Assembly: GCA_030428355.1 (NCBI GenBank)
Contig: JAUIBL010000011.1
Coordinates: forward strand, 1 to 64,000
DNA from: Alphaproteobacteria bacterium
Lineage (GTDB): Bacteria > Pseudomonadota > Alphaproteobacteria > Rhodobacterales > Rhodobacteraceae
Direction of reading: 5' to 3'
Length of the DNA stretch: 64,000 nt
Below are positions 1 through 8,148 of this stretch, piece after piece. How positions within the stretch are numbered: position 1 is the first letter of the stretch; the number at the start of each line of letters is the position of its first letter. The position numbers were made by a program, and so were the translations under genes. The notes under the pieces were generated by a model. That model ran no database searches. It was not told the origin of the DNA and was given only the letters and a program-made list of their open reading frames with translations.

Positions 1-2
1 TG

Positions 3-224
3 CCCGAAAACCTGTCACTTCTCTTTCTGCCGCCAAAGTCACCGGAACTGAATCCGGTCGAAAATATCTGGCAGTATCTCCGCCAGACCTGGCTCGCCAA
101 CCGCGTCTTCGACACCTACGACGCGATACTCCAGGCAGGGTGCCAGGCCTGGAACAACCTGATCGCCCTCCCAGACGTCATCACGTCAATCGGAACCAGA
201 GATTGGGCGAAAGTGGGTCAATGA
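3..224 (+). mobile_element. IS630-family transposase, C-terminal fragment
   Basis: An open frame enters from the left edge and ends at TGA 222-224, giving about 73 residues. It contains the segment SPELNPVENIWQYLR, which matches the C-terminal DDE block of IS630/Tc1-mariner transposases; the glutamate of NPVENIW is the third catalytic acid. The start lies outside the window, so it cannot be told whether the element is intact. I could not place the terminal inverted repeat with confidence in the bases that follow. Nothing downstream looks like a second transposase frame. Confidence 0.85.
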
Positions 225-882
225 TCGGAGCCCTTGGTATCAGTTGCGCGTTGTGCCGCGGCATGAAGAACTGGTTCAAGAAGACCAGAAGGAGAGATAT
301 GGTCGAATTCATCTTGCCGGGCTCCACCGCCGCCTTAAAAAAAGGCCGCTATGTCAACGTCATGGCGCTCGCTTACATTTTGGCACCCCTCTCAGGGAAG
401 GCCAAAATCGCCGAAGCCGGCGGATGGCCGTCATAAAGTCCCGGCCGGAGCTGTGGTCAGGCCTTCGCTCTCCCGCGGATGCAATCAAACACGACCTGCC
501 GGCGCATTTCGCTGCCGGTCGCGATTGAATCAAATGACCACCTAAACCATCAATCGTATCAATTTAAACAATGACTTAGTCGGCAGAGAAGGTTGGATCT
601 CAGACCCATCCCCTCCGCCACTTACTCCTATAAGTGCATGATTTTGAATGAGAAGCCCCGGACAGCAGGATCCGGCTCCAATTGCTTTGCGCTGTTTGGG
701 GCGCACCACCGGACTGCCAAGGCTCACGGTGCCGCAGCCCGACCGTCACCCGGTCAACCACGCATGACAGGTTGGGGCGGTTCGGCGCAGTGTTGCCGAT
801 TGTGCGGTATGATGTGGAATTCTTCGGCAGGTCATGCCGGTCTGCGTAGCGGAGCGGCCGTATGGACCGCTCCGCCATGCGC
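225..882. other. gene-free stretch between transposase and tupA
   Basis: About 660 bases without a convincing gene. Open frames of 60 to 164 codons exist on both strands, but none has a recognisable domain and several run into the antisense of tupA. A small inverted repeat, CACTTA (619-624) with TAAGTG (631-636), and a GC-rich hairpin at 849-875 are the only structures I see. The stretch probably includes the right end of the IS element and decayed sequence next to it. Confidence 0.5.
849..875 (-). terminator. hairpin downstream of tupA
   Basis: GCGGAGCGG (849-857) is complementary to CCGCTCCGC (867-875), a perfect 9-bp stem with a 9-base loop, just past the tupA stop on the minus strand. 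No T-run follows in that direction, so if it ends transcription it is a weak or Rho-assisted terminator. Confidence 0.4.
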
Positions 883-1698
883 TCAGTTCTGCGGTGCGTT
901 GGGGAAGAACAATTGCTGGTCTGCCACCTTGAAGCCGGCAATGACCTCCTGCCCTTCGGCGGACACCAACCAATCGGCAAAGCTCTGCGCGGCATCGACA
1001 TTCACGCTCGGGCATTTCGCCGGGTTGATCGGGATCACCCCGTACTGGTTGAACATGTCTTCGTCGCCCTGGACTGCGATGGTGTAATCCTGCTTGTTCT
1101 CGAAACTGATCCATGTCGCGCGGTCGGTCAGGACATAAGCCCCCATACCGATCCCGGTGTTCAGCGTCGCCCCCATGCCGGAGCCGGTTTCCCGGTACCA
1201 CTCACCCGACGCGGAGGTCGGATCGACACCGCTTTCTGCCCACAACTGCAGTTCTTTCTTGTGCGTGCCGCTGTCATCGCCGCGGGATGCGAACAAGGCC
1301 CCGCGTTCCGCAATCTGCGCAAGGGCACCCTGCACGTCCGTCATGCCCGCCACACCCGCCGGGTCCGCTGCAGGTCCGACGACCACGAAGTCGTTATACA
1401 TCAGGTCGGTCCGTTCTGTGCCAAACCCGTCCGCGACGAATTTCTCTTCAGACGCCTTCGCGTGAACCAGAAGGACATCGCCATCGCAGTTCTCTGCGTT
1501 CTTGATCGCCTGTCCGGTACCAACCGCAACCACGTTGACGGTGATGCCTGTCTTGTCGGTGAAGATCGGCAGCAGATAGTCGTAAAGACCGGAATTGGCG
1601 GTCGAGGTGGTGGATTGGACGATGATCGCCTCCTGCGCCCATGCGCCTCCCCCGATCACCAGCGCAAGTGCCGTAGCGGTCACGTGTTTTGCAAACAT
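883..1698 (-). CDS. tupA: tungstate ABC transporter substrate-binding protein TupA
   Basis: 271 residues. It begins with a Sec-type signal peptide (hydrophobic stretch ending AWA around residue 21), then the sequence IIVQSTTSTANSGLYDYLLP, which is characteristic of the TupA/WtpA group that binds tungstate, and often molybdate, in the periplasm. GTGQAIKNAENCDGDVLLVH continues the family pattern. The start is supported by GGGAG eight bases upstream of ATG. The gene follows tupC by 24 bases on the same strand, so binding protein, ATPase and permease form one minus-strand operon. TupA and the related molybdate proteins are close; tungstate is favoured over molybdate by the STTST/SGLYDYLLP signature, not by any measured specificity. 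Confidence 0.88.
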   Translation of the reverse strand: MFAKHVTATALALVIGGGAWAQEAIIVQSTTSTANSGLYDYLLPIFTDKTGITVNVVAVGTGQAIKNAENCDGDVLLVHAKASEEKFVADGFGTERTDLMYNDFVVVGPAADPAGVAGMTDVQGALAQIAERGALFASRGDDSGTHKKELQLWAESGVDPTSASGEWYRETGSGMGATLNTGIGMGAYVLTDRATWISFENKQDYTIAVQGDEDMFNQYGVIPINPAKCPSVNVDAAQSFADWLVSAEGQEVIAGFKVADQQLFFPNAPQN

Positions 1699-1722
1699 CT
1701 CGAGAACTCCCTTTTTTGTGGT

Positions 1723-2478
1723 TCAGACGACAATTCTGCCGTTCAGGTAGTCGCGTGCCGCGGATGACCGGGGCCCTGCGAAAAACTCGGTGGATGGGCT
1801 GTGTTCGGCCACACGCCCGCGATGCAGGAACACCACGTCATCCGCCATGCGCCGGGCCTGCCCGACATCATGGGTGACAAAAATGATGCGCACGCCCCGG
1901 TCGCGGGCGTCGCTGACGCTCCGCTCGATCGCCAATACCGAGGCGGGGTCAAGGCTGGCCGTGGGTTCGTCAAGGAACAGCACTTCGGGATCAGTGGCCA
2001 GGGCCCGCGCCAATGCAAGACGTTGAGCCTCGCCTCCCGACAGCAGACGCGCGGGCTGATCCGCCTTTTGGGTCAGGCCCACATGGTCAAGCAAAGCCGT
2101 GACCCGCGCGCGGTCCTTGCCACGGGTCTTGAGGACAAAGTCGATATTGGCCGCAACTGTCCGGCGCAACAGAACCGGTTTCTGAAACACCAAAGCCTGG
2201 CGTGCCGTAACCTCCTGCGGGGCATATCCCCCCCACGAGATGTGACCCGCGCTTGGCTCCATCAGACCGTGCAGCAATTTGAGCAGCATGCTCTTGCCGG
2301 ACCCGTTGGCGCCCATGACCATCGTGCAGCCCGAGGCCCCGAGCGCAAAGGACAGCCCGTCCAGAACGGTGGTTTCGCCGAAGCGAAGGACAATATCGCG
2401 TACGTCCAGTGACAACGGCCCTGCCCGATCTTCACTTGGCGCAGTAAGGCTGTGGGGCATGGCCACGGCGTCAGACAT
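1723..2478 (-). CDS. tupC: tungstate ABC transporter ATP-binding protein TupC
   Basis: 251 residues, a single ABC ATPase domain. Walker A is GANGSGKS near residue 57, the signature is LSGGEAQRLALARAL, Walker B is VLFLDEPTA and the switch histidine is in FVTHD. It powers uptake through the adjacent TupB permease. The start overlaps the end of tupB by 8 bases, which indicates translational coupling. There is no C-terminal TOBE/Mop extension, as expected for TupC and unlike ModC. Confidence 0.85.
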   Translation of the reverse strand: MSDAVAMPHSLTAPSEDRAGPLSLDVRDIVLRFGETTVLDGLSFALGASGCTMVMGANGSGKSMLLKLLHGLMEPSAGHISWGGYAPQEVTARQALVFQKPVLLRRTVAANIDFVLKTRGKDRARVTALLDHVGLTQKADQPARLLSGGEAQRLALARALATDPEVLFLDEPTASLDPASVLAIERSVSDARDRGVRIIFVTHDVGQARRMADDVVFLHRGRVAEHSPSTEFFAGPRSSAARDYLNGRIVV

Positions 2479-3178
2479 AGGCTTGTTTCACTGCAGTCAT
2501 GCGCACGGATTGCACCGCCCCGTTCACGCAGAGCGCGATCACAAGCAGGATGATCCCAAGCGCCAGCGCCAGCGCAAGATCCCCCTTGGATGTCTCAAGC
2601 GCGATGGCCGTGGTCATCACACGGGTCAGGTGGTCGATGTTGCCGCCGACGATAATGACCGCGCCCACTTCGGCAACAGCTCGGCCAAACCCTGCCAACC
2701 CGACGGTCAGAAGCGAATAGCGTGCATCCCACAAGAGCGCCTGAATGGTCTGCACCCGTGTCAGGCACAACGACCGGAACTGGTCGGCATATTCGGCATG
2801 CAAATCTTCCAGAACCTGACGTGACAGGGCGGCGACGATGGGCGCGATCAGGATCGTCTGCGCGATGATCATCGCCGTCGGCGTATAGAGCAGCCCCAGG
2901 AACCCCAGCGGCCCGGACCGCGACAGATACAGATAGACAAGCAGACCCACCACAACCGGCGGCAGCCCCATTAGCGCGTTCATGACGATCAGAACAGCAT
3001 TGCGCCCCCGGAACCTTGCAATCGCGACCAGCGCCCCGATCGGAAGACCGATCAGGCAAGCCACCACAGTGGCCGTCAGGCTGACCCGCAGCGACAGAAG
3101 CACGATCTCGATCAGATCCGCATCGCCCGAAAGGACAAGCGCAAGTGCCAGACCAAATGCTTCCGAGATACTTTGCAA
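2471..3178 (-). CDS. tupB: tungstate ABC transporter permease TupB
   Basis: 235 residues with several hydrophobic segments and a binding-protein-dependent permease core. It matches the TupB/ModB-like pattern: LIGLPIGALVAIARFRG near residue 45, then FGRAVAEVGAVIIVGGNI, which is the EAA-type cytoplasmic loop that contacts the ATPase. It is the first gene of the minus-strand tup operon. Its start faces the start of a second molybdate/tungstate-type importer across a 283-base divergent region. Confidence 0.87.
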   Translation of the reverse strand: MQSISEAFGLALALVLSGDADLIEIVLLSLRVSLTATVVACLIGLPIGALVAIARFRGRNAVLIVMNALMGLPPVVVGLLVYLYLSRSGPLGFLGLLYTPTAMIIAQTILIAPIVAALSRQVLEDLHAEYADQFRSLCLTRVQTIQALLWDARYSLLTVGLAGFGRAVAEVGAVIIVGGNIDHLTRVMTTAIALETSKGDLALALALGIILLVIALCVNGAVQSVRMTAVKQAYV

Positions 3179-3461
3179 GGTCTCCCCTTACATTGCAAAA
3201 TTTACGAACAGGCGCAGACTATGCAACGCAATGTGAAAAGCGCAAGACTGTTATTTGCAATAATTCCGGATAAACCTTTGCACAGAACCCTCAGGGAAAG
3301 ATCGGTATGCACGACGCTGCAAATTTTCCGGACCCCGCATCAAAAGGATGTCATGTCCTTGCTGCCACCCCAAACGCGCGGTTTCGGGTCCCCATCGCTC
3401 AACCGCCGAGAGCAACCCGATACGCCGGTGACGGACTTGCCCTGCTGAAAAGGAGACTGAC
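3179..3461. promoter_or_regulatory. divergent control region with three spaced direct repeats
   Basis: The 283 bases between tupB and the molA-like gene hold no gene. Three related 17-base sequences in the same orientation begin at 3193, 3255 and 3317, exactly 62 bases apart: TTGCAAAATTTACGAAC, TTGCAATAATTCCGGAT and CTGCAAATTTTCCGGAC. They share TGCAA in the left half and a C-G core in the right half, and pairs agree at 12 or 13 of 17 positions. An AGGAG at 3451-3455 is the ribosome site of the plus-strand gene. I do not see a classical ModE palindrome or a recognisable Moco riboswitch. Confidence 0.5.
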
Positions 3462-4499
3462 ATGCGCGTTCTGATGATGCTGCTGGCCATTCTGGCTCTG
3501 CCGATCCTGCCAGCGCAGGCCCGGACAATCGTCGACAGTGCGGGCCGAGAGGTCGAGATCCCCGATGAGGTGAACACGGTGTTTGCCGCCGGCCCGCCGG
3601 CGTCGATCCTTGTCTACATCCTGAAACCCGAGGCCTTGACCGGCTGGCCCCGCGCCCTGCGCGCCGAAGAACGCGACTATATCGCCGAACCCTTCCGGGA
3701 CATCCCTGAAACCGGACGCATCACGGGGCGCGGTGGCGAGGCCAATCTTGAACGGGTGCTGCAGATTAAGCCCGATCTGATCGTGGATTTCGGCTCGGTC
3801 CGCGACACCTATGTCGATTTGGCCAACCGGGTGCAGGCGCAGACGGGCATTCCCTATGTCCTGATCGACGGGCGTTTCGAGAACACCCCCGCCGCCCTGC
3901 GCCTTCTTGGCGAGGTGCTCGGAGTACCTGACCGGGGAGAGGCTCTTGCCGCCGATGTCGAGGCCACCTTTGCCCGAATCGACGAGATCCTCGCAGATGT
4001 ACCGGAAGACGAGCGTCCGCGCGTCTATTTTGCACGCGGCCCCGAAGGTCTCGAGACCGGGATGAAAGGCTCGATCAACACCGAAATCATCGAACGGGCG
4101 GGCGGACGCAACGTGGCGGATGACGGCGGTGCCACGCGCGGACTGGTTCAGGCATCAATGGAACAGGTGATCGTCGCCAATCCGGACACAATCGTGACAT
4201 GGGATCCGATCTTTTTTGGCAAGGTGTTCGATGACCCGCTGTGGCAGGGCATCGATGCGGTCAAAAACGGGCGCGTCTACCTGTCGCCGACCGCGCCTTT
4301 TGGCTGGATCGACAGGCCACCTTCGCTCAACCGGATGATGGGGCTGATCTGGATGGCAAGTCTGCTCTACCCTGACAGATGGGAGGGTGATCTGCGTGAA
4401 GATACCCGCGCCTTCTACAAGCTCTATTATCATGTTGATCTCAGCGATGACGCACTGGAAAGGCTGCTCGAATGGGCCAAGGGACGACCGCCGATGTAG
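3462..4499 (+). CDS. FecB/MolA-type metal-oxyanion ABC transporter binding protein
   Basis: 345 residues. A signal peptide ends near AQA at residue 20, then a type III periplasmic binding fold with the pattern DSAGREVEIPDEVNTVFAAG, typical of iron-siderophore, cobalamin and MolA-like proteins. ATG is preceded by AGGAG with good spacing. The gene overlaps the downstream permease gene and is divergent from a tungstate importer. A molbindin gene lies at the far end of the same locus. That context argues that the substrate is molybdate or tungstate, as in Haemophilus MolA, not a siderophore. The specificity is inferred from context only; an iron or cobalamin chelate remains possible. Confidence 0.75.
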   Translation: MRVLMMLLAILALPILPAQARTIVDSAGREVEIPDEVNTVFAAGPPASILVYILKPEALTGWPRALRAEERDYIAEPFRDIPETGRITGRGGEANLERVLQIKPDLIVDFGSVRDTYVDLANRVQAQTGIPYVLIDGRFENTPAALRLLGEVLGVPDRGEALAADVEATFARIDEILADVPEDERPRVYFARGPEGLETGMKGSINTEIIERAGGRNVADDGGATRGLVQASMEQVIVANPDTIVTWDPIFFGKVFDDPLWQGIDAVKNGRVYLSPTAPFGWIDRPPSLNRMMGLIWMASLLYPDRWEGDLREDTRAFYKLYYHVDLSDDALERLLEWAKGRPPM

Positions 4500-5494
4500 C
4501 ACCAAGGCGCCCCGTCCTGACACTGACAGGGGGTCTTGCGCTGTGCCTTGCCGGATTGGCGTTTGTTGCGGTCATGATCGGCCCTTTCGGTCTGACCCCT
4601 GGCCAGACCATGATGGCACTTCTTGGACAGGGTGACGCGCAGGCTGAAATCGTGGTGTGGAACATCCGCCTGCCTCGCGTCGGTGCCGCGCTTCTGGTGG
4701 GGGCCGCGCTGGCCGCCGCTGGTGCAAGTTATCAGGCCCTGTTCCGCAATCCCTTGGTGTCGCCCGACATCCTTGGCGTTTCGGCAGGGGCCGGACTGGG
4801 CGCGGTTGCGGGGATTTTCATGTCCTTGCCGGTCGCGGCGATCCAGATTTCCGCCTTTGTCGGCGGCATGGTCGCAGTCGGTTTCGTGACGCTGGTCGCA
4901 TCGATGATCCGCAATGCCGACAGGACCCTCACTCTGGTCCTGATCGGCGTGGTGATCGGGGCTCTTGCAGGTGCGGCGACATCGCTTCTCAAGGTAATGG
5001 CGGACCCCTATGATCAATTGCCGGCGATCACCTTTTGGCTGCTCGGCTCTCTTGCTGCGATCACCACCGAAGACATCCTTCCGGCACTGCCTCTGGTAGC
5101 GATCGGACTGGTGCCGCTCGCTCTGCTGCGCTGGCGCATCAATGTCCTGAGTCTTGGTGACGAAGAGGCGCGCGCGCTTGGAATCGAGGTCGGACGCACC
5201 CGGTTTCTGGTCATCGCATCGGCCACGCTGATCACCGCCAGCGTCACGGCCCTTGCGGGCGTGGTAGGCTGGGTCGGTCTGGTGATCCCGCACATCGCCC
5301 GCATGCTGGTCGGCCCCGGATTTGGCCGATTGCTGCCGGTCTCGGTGTTGATCGGCGCAGGGTATCTTCTGATCGTCGACACGCTGGCCCGCACCATTGC
5401 GCAGGTCGAGGTTCCGCTTGGCATCCTGACCGCGGTGATCGGCGCGCCGTTTTTCGTCTGGCTGCTCGCACGGGGCCGTCGCGGATGGACGTGA
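4472..5494 (+). CDS. FecCD-family ABC transporter permease (MolB-like)
   Basis: 340 residues, about ten hydrophobic segments and the FecCD landmarks: LPRVGAALLVGAALAAAGAS near residue 70 and NPLVSPDILGVSAGAGLGAV near residue 90, then GWVGLVIPHIARMLVGPG near residue 270. It forms the membrane channel of the importer whose binding protein is encoded just upstream. The start lies inside the preceding gene (28-base overlap), and its end overlaps the ATPase start by 10 bases. All three genes are therefore translated as one coupled unit. Confidence 0.88.
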   Translation: MGQGTTADVAPRRPVLTLTGGLALCLAGLAFVAVMIGPFGLTPGQTMMALLGQGDAQAEIVVWNIRLPRVGAALLVGAALAAAGASYQALFRNPLVSPDILGVSAGAGLGAVAGIFMSLPVAAIQISAFVGGMVAVGFVTLVASMIRNADRTLTLVLIGVVIGALAGAATSLLKVMADPYDQLPAITFWLLGSLAAITTEDILPALPLVAIGLVPLALLRWRINVLSLGDEEARALGIEVGRTRFLVIASATLITASVTALAGVVGWVGLVIPHIARMLVGPGFGRLLPVSVLIGAGYLLIVDTLARTIAQVEVPLGILTAVIGAPFFVWLLARGRRGWT

Positions 5495-6318
5495 TGCTGG
5501 AGGCGCAGGACCTGACCATCGGCTACGGCACCACAGCCATCGGAAGCGGACTGTCCCTGAAGGTGGGCACTGGCGGCATCCTGTGTCTTCTCGGACCCAA
5601 CGGATGCGGCAAGACCACTTTGTTTCGCACTCTGCTCGGGTTGTTGCCGCCTCTGTCTGGAAGCGTGCTGCTTGGGGGTACGCCGATCACGGCCCAAAGC
5701 CGTGCCGAGATTGCCCGACGGATTGCCTATGTCCCGCAGGCCCACGCACCACCCTTCCCGTTCGAGGCGATTGAGGTGGTGCTCATGGGCCGCACGGCCC
5801 GGTTGGGCGCGTTTGGCCAACCCGGGCGACGGGACCGGGAAATCGCCCTTTCGGCAATGAGCCGTCTTGGAATCGCGGACCTAGCAACGCGGGATTATTC
5901 GCGCCTGTCGGGGGGGCAACGGCAACTTGTGCTCATCGCACGCGCGCTGGCGCAGGAAGCCCCGCTTCTTGTCATGGATGAGCCGACGGCAAGTCTCGAC
6001 TTCGGCAATCAGGCCCAGGTTCTGACCCAGATCACCACCCTTGCACGCGTGGCAGCAGAGGACGGACACGGCGTGATTCTGTCGACCCACGATCCGGACC
6101 AGACCTTTGCCCTCGACGCTCAGGTCCTGCTCATGAAAGACGGGACAACCCATGCAACAGGCCGGGCACAGGACGTCCTGACCGGGGAAACGCTAAGCGA
6201 GGTCTATGGCATTTCGGTCACAGTGGAAAAAACCGCGTCGGGACGGATGGTCTGCCTTCCCTCACTCGGACCTCAATCGACTCCGACGATGACATCCGAG
6301 GCCTTGACGACCGCATAA
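5485..6318 (+). CDS. FecE/MolC-like ABC transporter ATP-binding protein
   Basis: 277 residues, single ABC ATPase. Walker A is GPNGCGKTT near residue 38, the signature is LSGGQRQLVLIARALAQ, Walker B is LLVMDEPTASLD and the H-loop is STHD. Family: ATPases that pair with FecCD permeases. It is the last gene of the plus-strand importer operon. Its final 46 bases overlap the 3' end of the molbindin gene on the opposite strand, so the two transcripts converge and overlap. Confidence 0.88.
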   Translation: MDVMLEAQDLTIGYGTTAIGSGLSLKVGTGGILCLLGPNGCGKTTLFRTLLGLLPPLSGSVLLGGTPITAQSRAEIARRIAYVPQAHAPPFPFEAIEVVLMGRTARLGAFGQPGRRDREIALSAMSRLGIADLATRDYSRLSGGQRQLVLIARALAQEAPLLVMDEPTASLDFGNQAQVLTQITTLARVAAEDGHGVILSTHDPDQTFALDAQVLLMKDGTTHATGRAQDVLTGETLSEVYGISVTVEKTASGRMVCLPSLGPQSTPTMTSEALTTA

Positions 6319-6482
6319 GCGGTTTTGCCGACGACAAGGCCAAGTTCCTCGACCGACGTATTGGTGATCATGGCGGTCACCATCGACCCGCCCCCTAGGT
6401 CAATCGTCACCGTCGCATTGACGGCGCCCTTGTCGATTGCGGCGATGGTGCCTGCCAACTTGTTGCGCGCGCTCAGCTTCAT
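6273..6482 (-). CDS. mop: molbindin (Mop/TOBE domain protein)
   Basis: 69 residues, the usual size for a free-standing Mop protein. The sequence MKLSARNKLAGTIAAIDKGA, followed by GGSMVTAMITNTSVEELGL and YAVVKASDVIVGVD, is the classical molbindin fold that binds molybdate or tungstate between subunits. I chose the ATG at 6482 because AGGAGAGG sits 5 to 11 bases upstream and the family begins here; a longer frame to 6575 adds 31 residues of no family match. It probably buffers or stores cytoplasmic oxyanion. It is the strongest local evidence that the two flanking importers carry Mo or W. It lies 98 bases past the znuB stop on the same strand. Confidence 0.92.
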   Translation of the reverse strand: MKLSARNKLAGTIAAIDKGAVNATVTIDLGGGSMVTAMITNTSVEELGLVVGKTAYAVVKASDVIVGVD

Positions 6483-6580
6483 TTCAGCCTCTCCTGATTT
6501 TGGTCCTGTTCCGAGAGTAAGATCCCGCCCGACAAAATCAATGCGTCCAGGGGTTCGGCCCATCGGCTGACTCATTCAGG

Positions 6581-7369
6581 TCAGGCGCGCAAACTGCGAA
6601 ACACGCTGGTGCCCAGAAACGCCAGTGCCGCGACACAGACGATGGACGGGCCCGCCGGAGTGTCGAAGACATAGGCCGCCCGCAACCCGATCAGGGCGGA
6701 CAGCGACCCGATGCCCGCGGCGGTCAGCGCCATCTGTTCCGGCGTTCGCGACAGCGGCCGCGCAGCCGCCGCAGGGATGATCAGCATCGCCGCAATCAGC
6801 AGGACGCCCACCACCTTGATCGCCACGGCCACCGTGATGGCAAGCGCCAAGGTCAGGATCAACTGTTCGCGCTTGGGATCGATGCCGCTCGCATGGGCCA
6901 GTTCTTCGCTGAGCGTCGCCGTCAGCAAGGCTGACCATCGCCACGCCATCAAGGCCGCAACAAGACCGGCACCGCCCCAGATCACCGCGAGGTCGCTGCG
7001 CGACACTGCCAGAATGTCGCCGAAGAGATAGGCCATGAGGTCAATTCTGATCCCCGACAGGAACGACACGGCCACCAGTCCGAAGGCAAGCGCCGAATGC
7101 GCCAAGACCCCAAGCAGCGTGTCCATCGCATATCCGCGCCCGGACAGGACCGTCACTGTCAGAGCCATGGCAAGTGCAACGGCCATCGCTCCGGCAAAGA
7201 TCGACATCTGCAAGGCCAGCGACAAGGCCACGCCAAGGATGGCGGCATGGGCCGTCGCATCGCCGAAATAGGCCATGCGCCTCCAGACAACGAAACTGCC
7301 CAGAGGTGCGGCAGCAACCGCCACCCCAACCCCGGCCAGAACGGCGCGGGTCATGAAATCGTCGAGCAT
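6581..7369 (-). CDS. znuB: zinc ABC transporter permease ZnuB
   Basis: 262 residues with seven or eight hydrophobic segments, ABC-3 family. Landmarks are GSFVVWRRMAYFGDATAHAA near residue 24, the conserved histidine-containing motif of zinc/manganese permeases, and VAIKVVGVLLIAAMLIIPAA near residue 180. The ATG overlaps the znuC stop (TAATG), so the two are translationally coupled. The order zur-znuC-znuB on the minus strand, with znuA divergent, identifies it as zinc and not manganese transport. Confidence 0.92.
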   Translation of the reverse strand: MLDDFMTRAVLAGVGVAVAAAPLGSFVVWRRMAYFGDATAHAAILGVALSLALQMSIFAGAMAVALAMALTVTVLSGRGYAMDTLLGVLAHSALAFGLVAVSFLSGIRIDLMAYLFGDILAVSRSDLAVIWGGAGLVAALMAWRWSALLTATLSEELAHASGIDPKREQLILTLALAITVAVAIKVVGVLLIAAMLIIPAAAARPLSRTPEQMALTAAGIGSLSALIGLRAAYVFDTPAGPSIVCVAALAFLGTSVFRSLRA

Positions 7370-8148
7370 TATTCGGCAGCCTCGGTTTTCTTGTAAGGAG
7401 TGTGCCCGTGAGCGTGGCCATGATCATGATCGCAGGGTTCGTCATGCGCATGGTCGTGTTCATGGCGATACAAGGCCAGCGCGCCACCGGTCCCGGTTCC
7501 GAAAAGCGCCCGGTATTCCGGGGCAGCCGAAACGATTTCGGGTGTGCCTTCGCAACACACATGACCGTTCAGGCAGATCACCCTGTCCGATGCGCTCATC
7601 ACCACATGCAATTCATGGCTGATCATCAGGATCGCGCAGCCCGTGGCTTGACGCACCTGCTCGATCTGAAGGTAGAACGCCGCCGAACCCGGCTGATCAA
7701 GCCCCTGCGTCGCCTCGTCCAGCAGCAGAAGATCCGGTTGGTCGATCAGCGCACGGGCCAGCAACACCCGCTGGAACTGACCTCCGGACAGGCCCGACAT
7801 CTGTCGGTGCAGAAGGTCCGGCACGCCGGCTTTTTTCAAAGCATCCGCACAGGCCGCCGCGTCATGCCCAACCGGCAATCGCAGGAACCGCTCTACCGTG
7901 ATCGGCAGGGTCGGGTCGATATGCAGCTTCTGCGGCACATAGCCGATCCGCAGGCTGTCCTTGCGGGTGATCTGCCCCGCATCCGGTCGGACAGCCCCGA
8001 TCAAGGCCCGCAAGAGCGTTGTCTTGCCCGATCCGTTCGGTCCCACGATGGTCACGATCTCGCCGGGTTCGATGGCCAGCGAGACATTGCGCAGCACCGT
8101 GTTCGCGCCGTACCCGACGCTGATGCGATCAACCGAAATCAGGCTCAT
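7369..8148 (-). CDS. znuC: zinc ABC transporter ATP-binding protein ZnuC with His-rich tail
   Basis: 259 residues. Walker A GPNGSGKTT near residue 37, signature LSGGQFQRVLLARAL, Walker B LLLLDEATQGLD. The last 40 residues are rich in histidine and aspartate (HEHDHAHDEPCDHDHGHAHG), which probably binds zinc and may sense or retain it at the membrane. I chose the ATG at 8148, which overlaps the zur stop (ATGA) and starts the domain; the open frame continues upstream only because it runs antisense-like through zur in another frame. Confidence 0.92.
   Translation of the reverse strand: MSLISVDRISVGYGANTVLRNVSLAIEPGEIVTIVGPNGSGKTTLLRALIGAVRPDAGQITRKDSLRIGYVPQKLHIDPTLPITVERFLRLPVGHDAAACADALKKAGVPDLLHRQMSGLSGGQFQRVLLARALIDQPDLLLLDEATQGLDQPGSAAFYLQIEQVRQATGCAILMISHELHVVMSASDRVICLNGHVCCEGTPEIVSAAPEYRALFGTGTGGALALYRHEHDHAHDEPCDHDHGHAHGHTPYKKTEAAE

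Noticed and set aside
140-545. Three overlapping small open frames after the transposase
   Set aside because: They begin inside the transposase gene or lack ribosome sites, and none has a domain.
849-875. Strong intrinsic terminator after tupA
   Set aside because: The stem is good, but no T-run follows in the minus direction; it is listed only as a weak candidate.
3179-3461. Moco/tungsten riboswitch in the divergent region
   Set aside because: The place would be apt, but I could not fold the conserved core helices or find a terminator or SD-sequestering stem. The spaced direct repeats fit a protein operator better.
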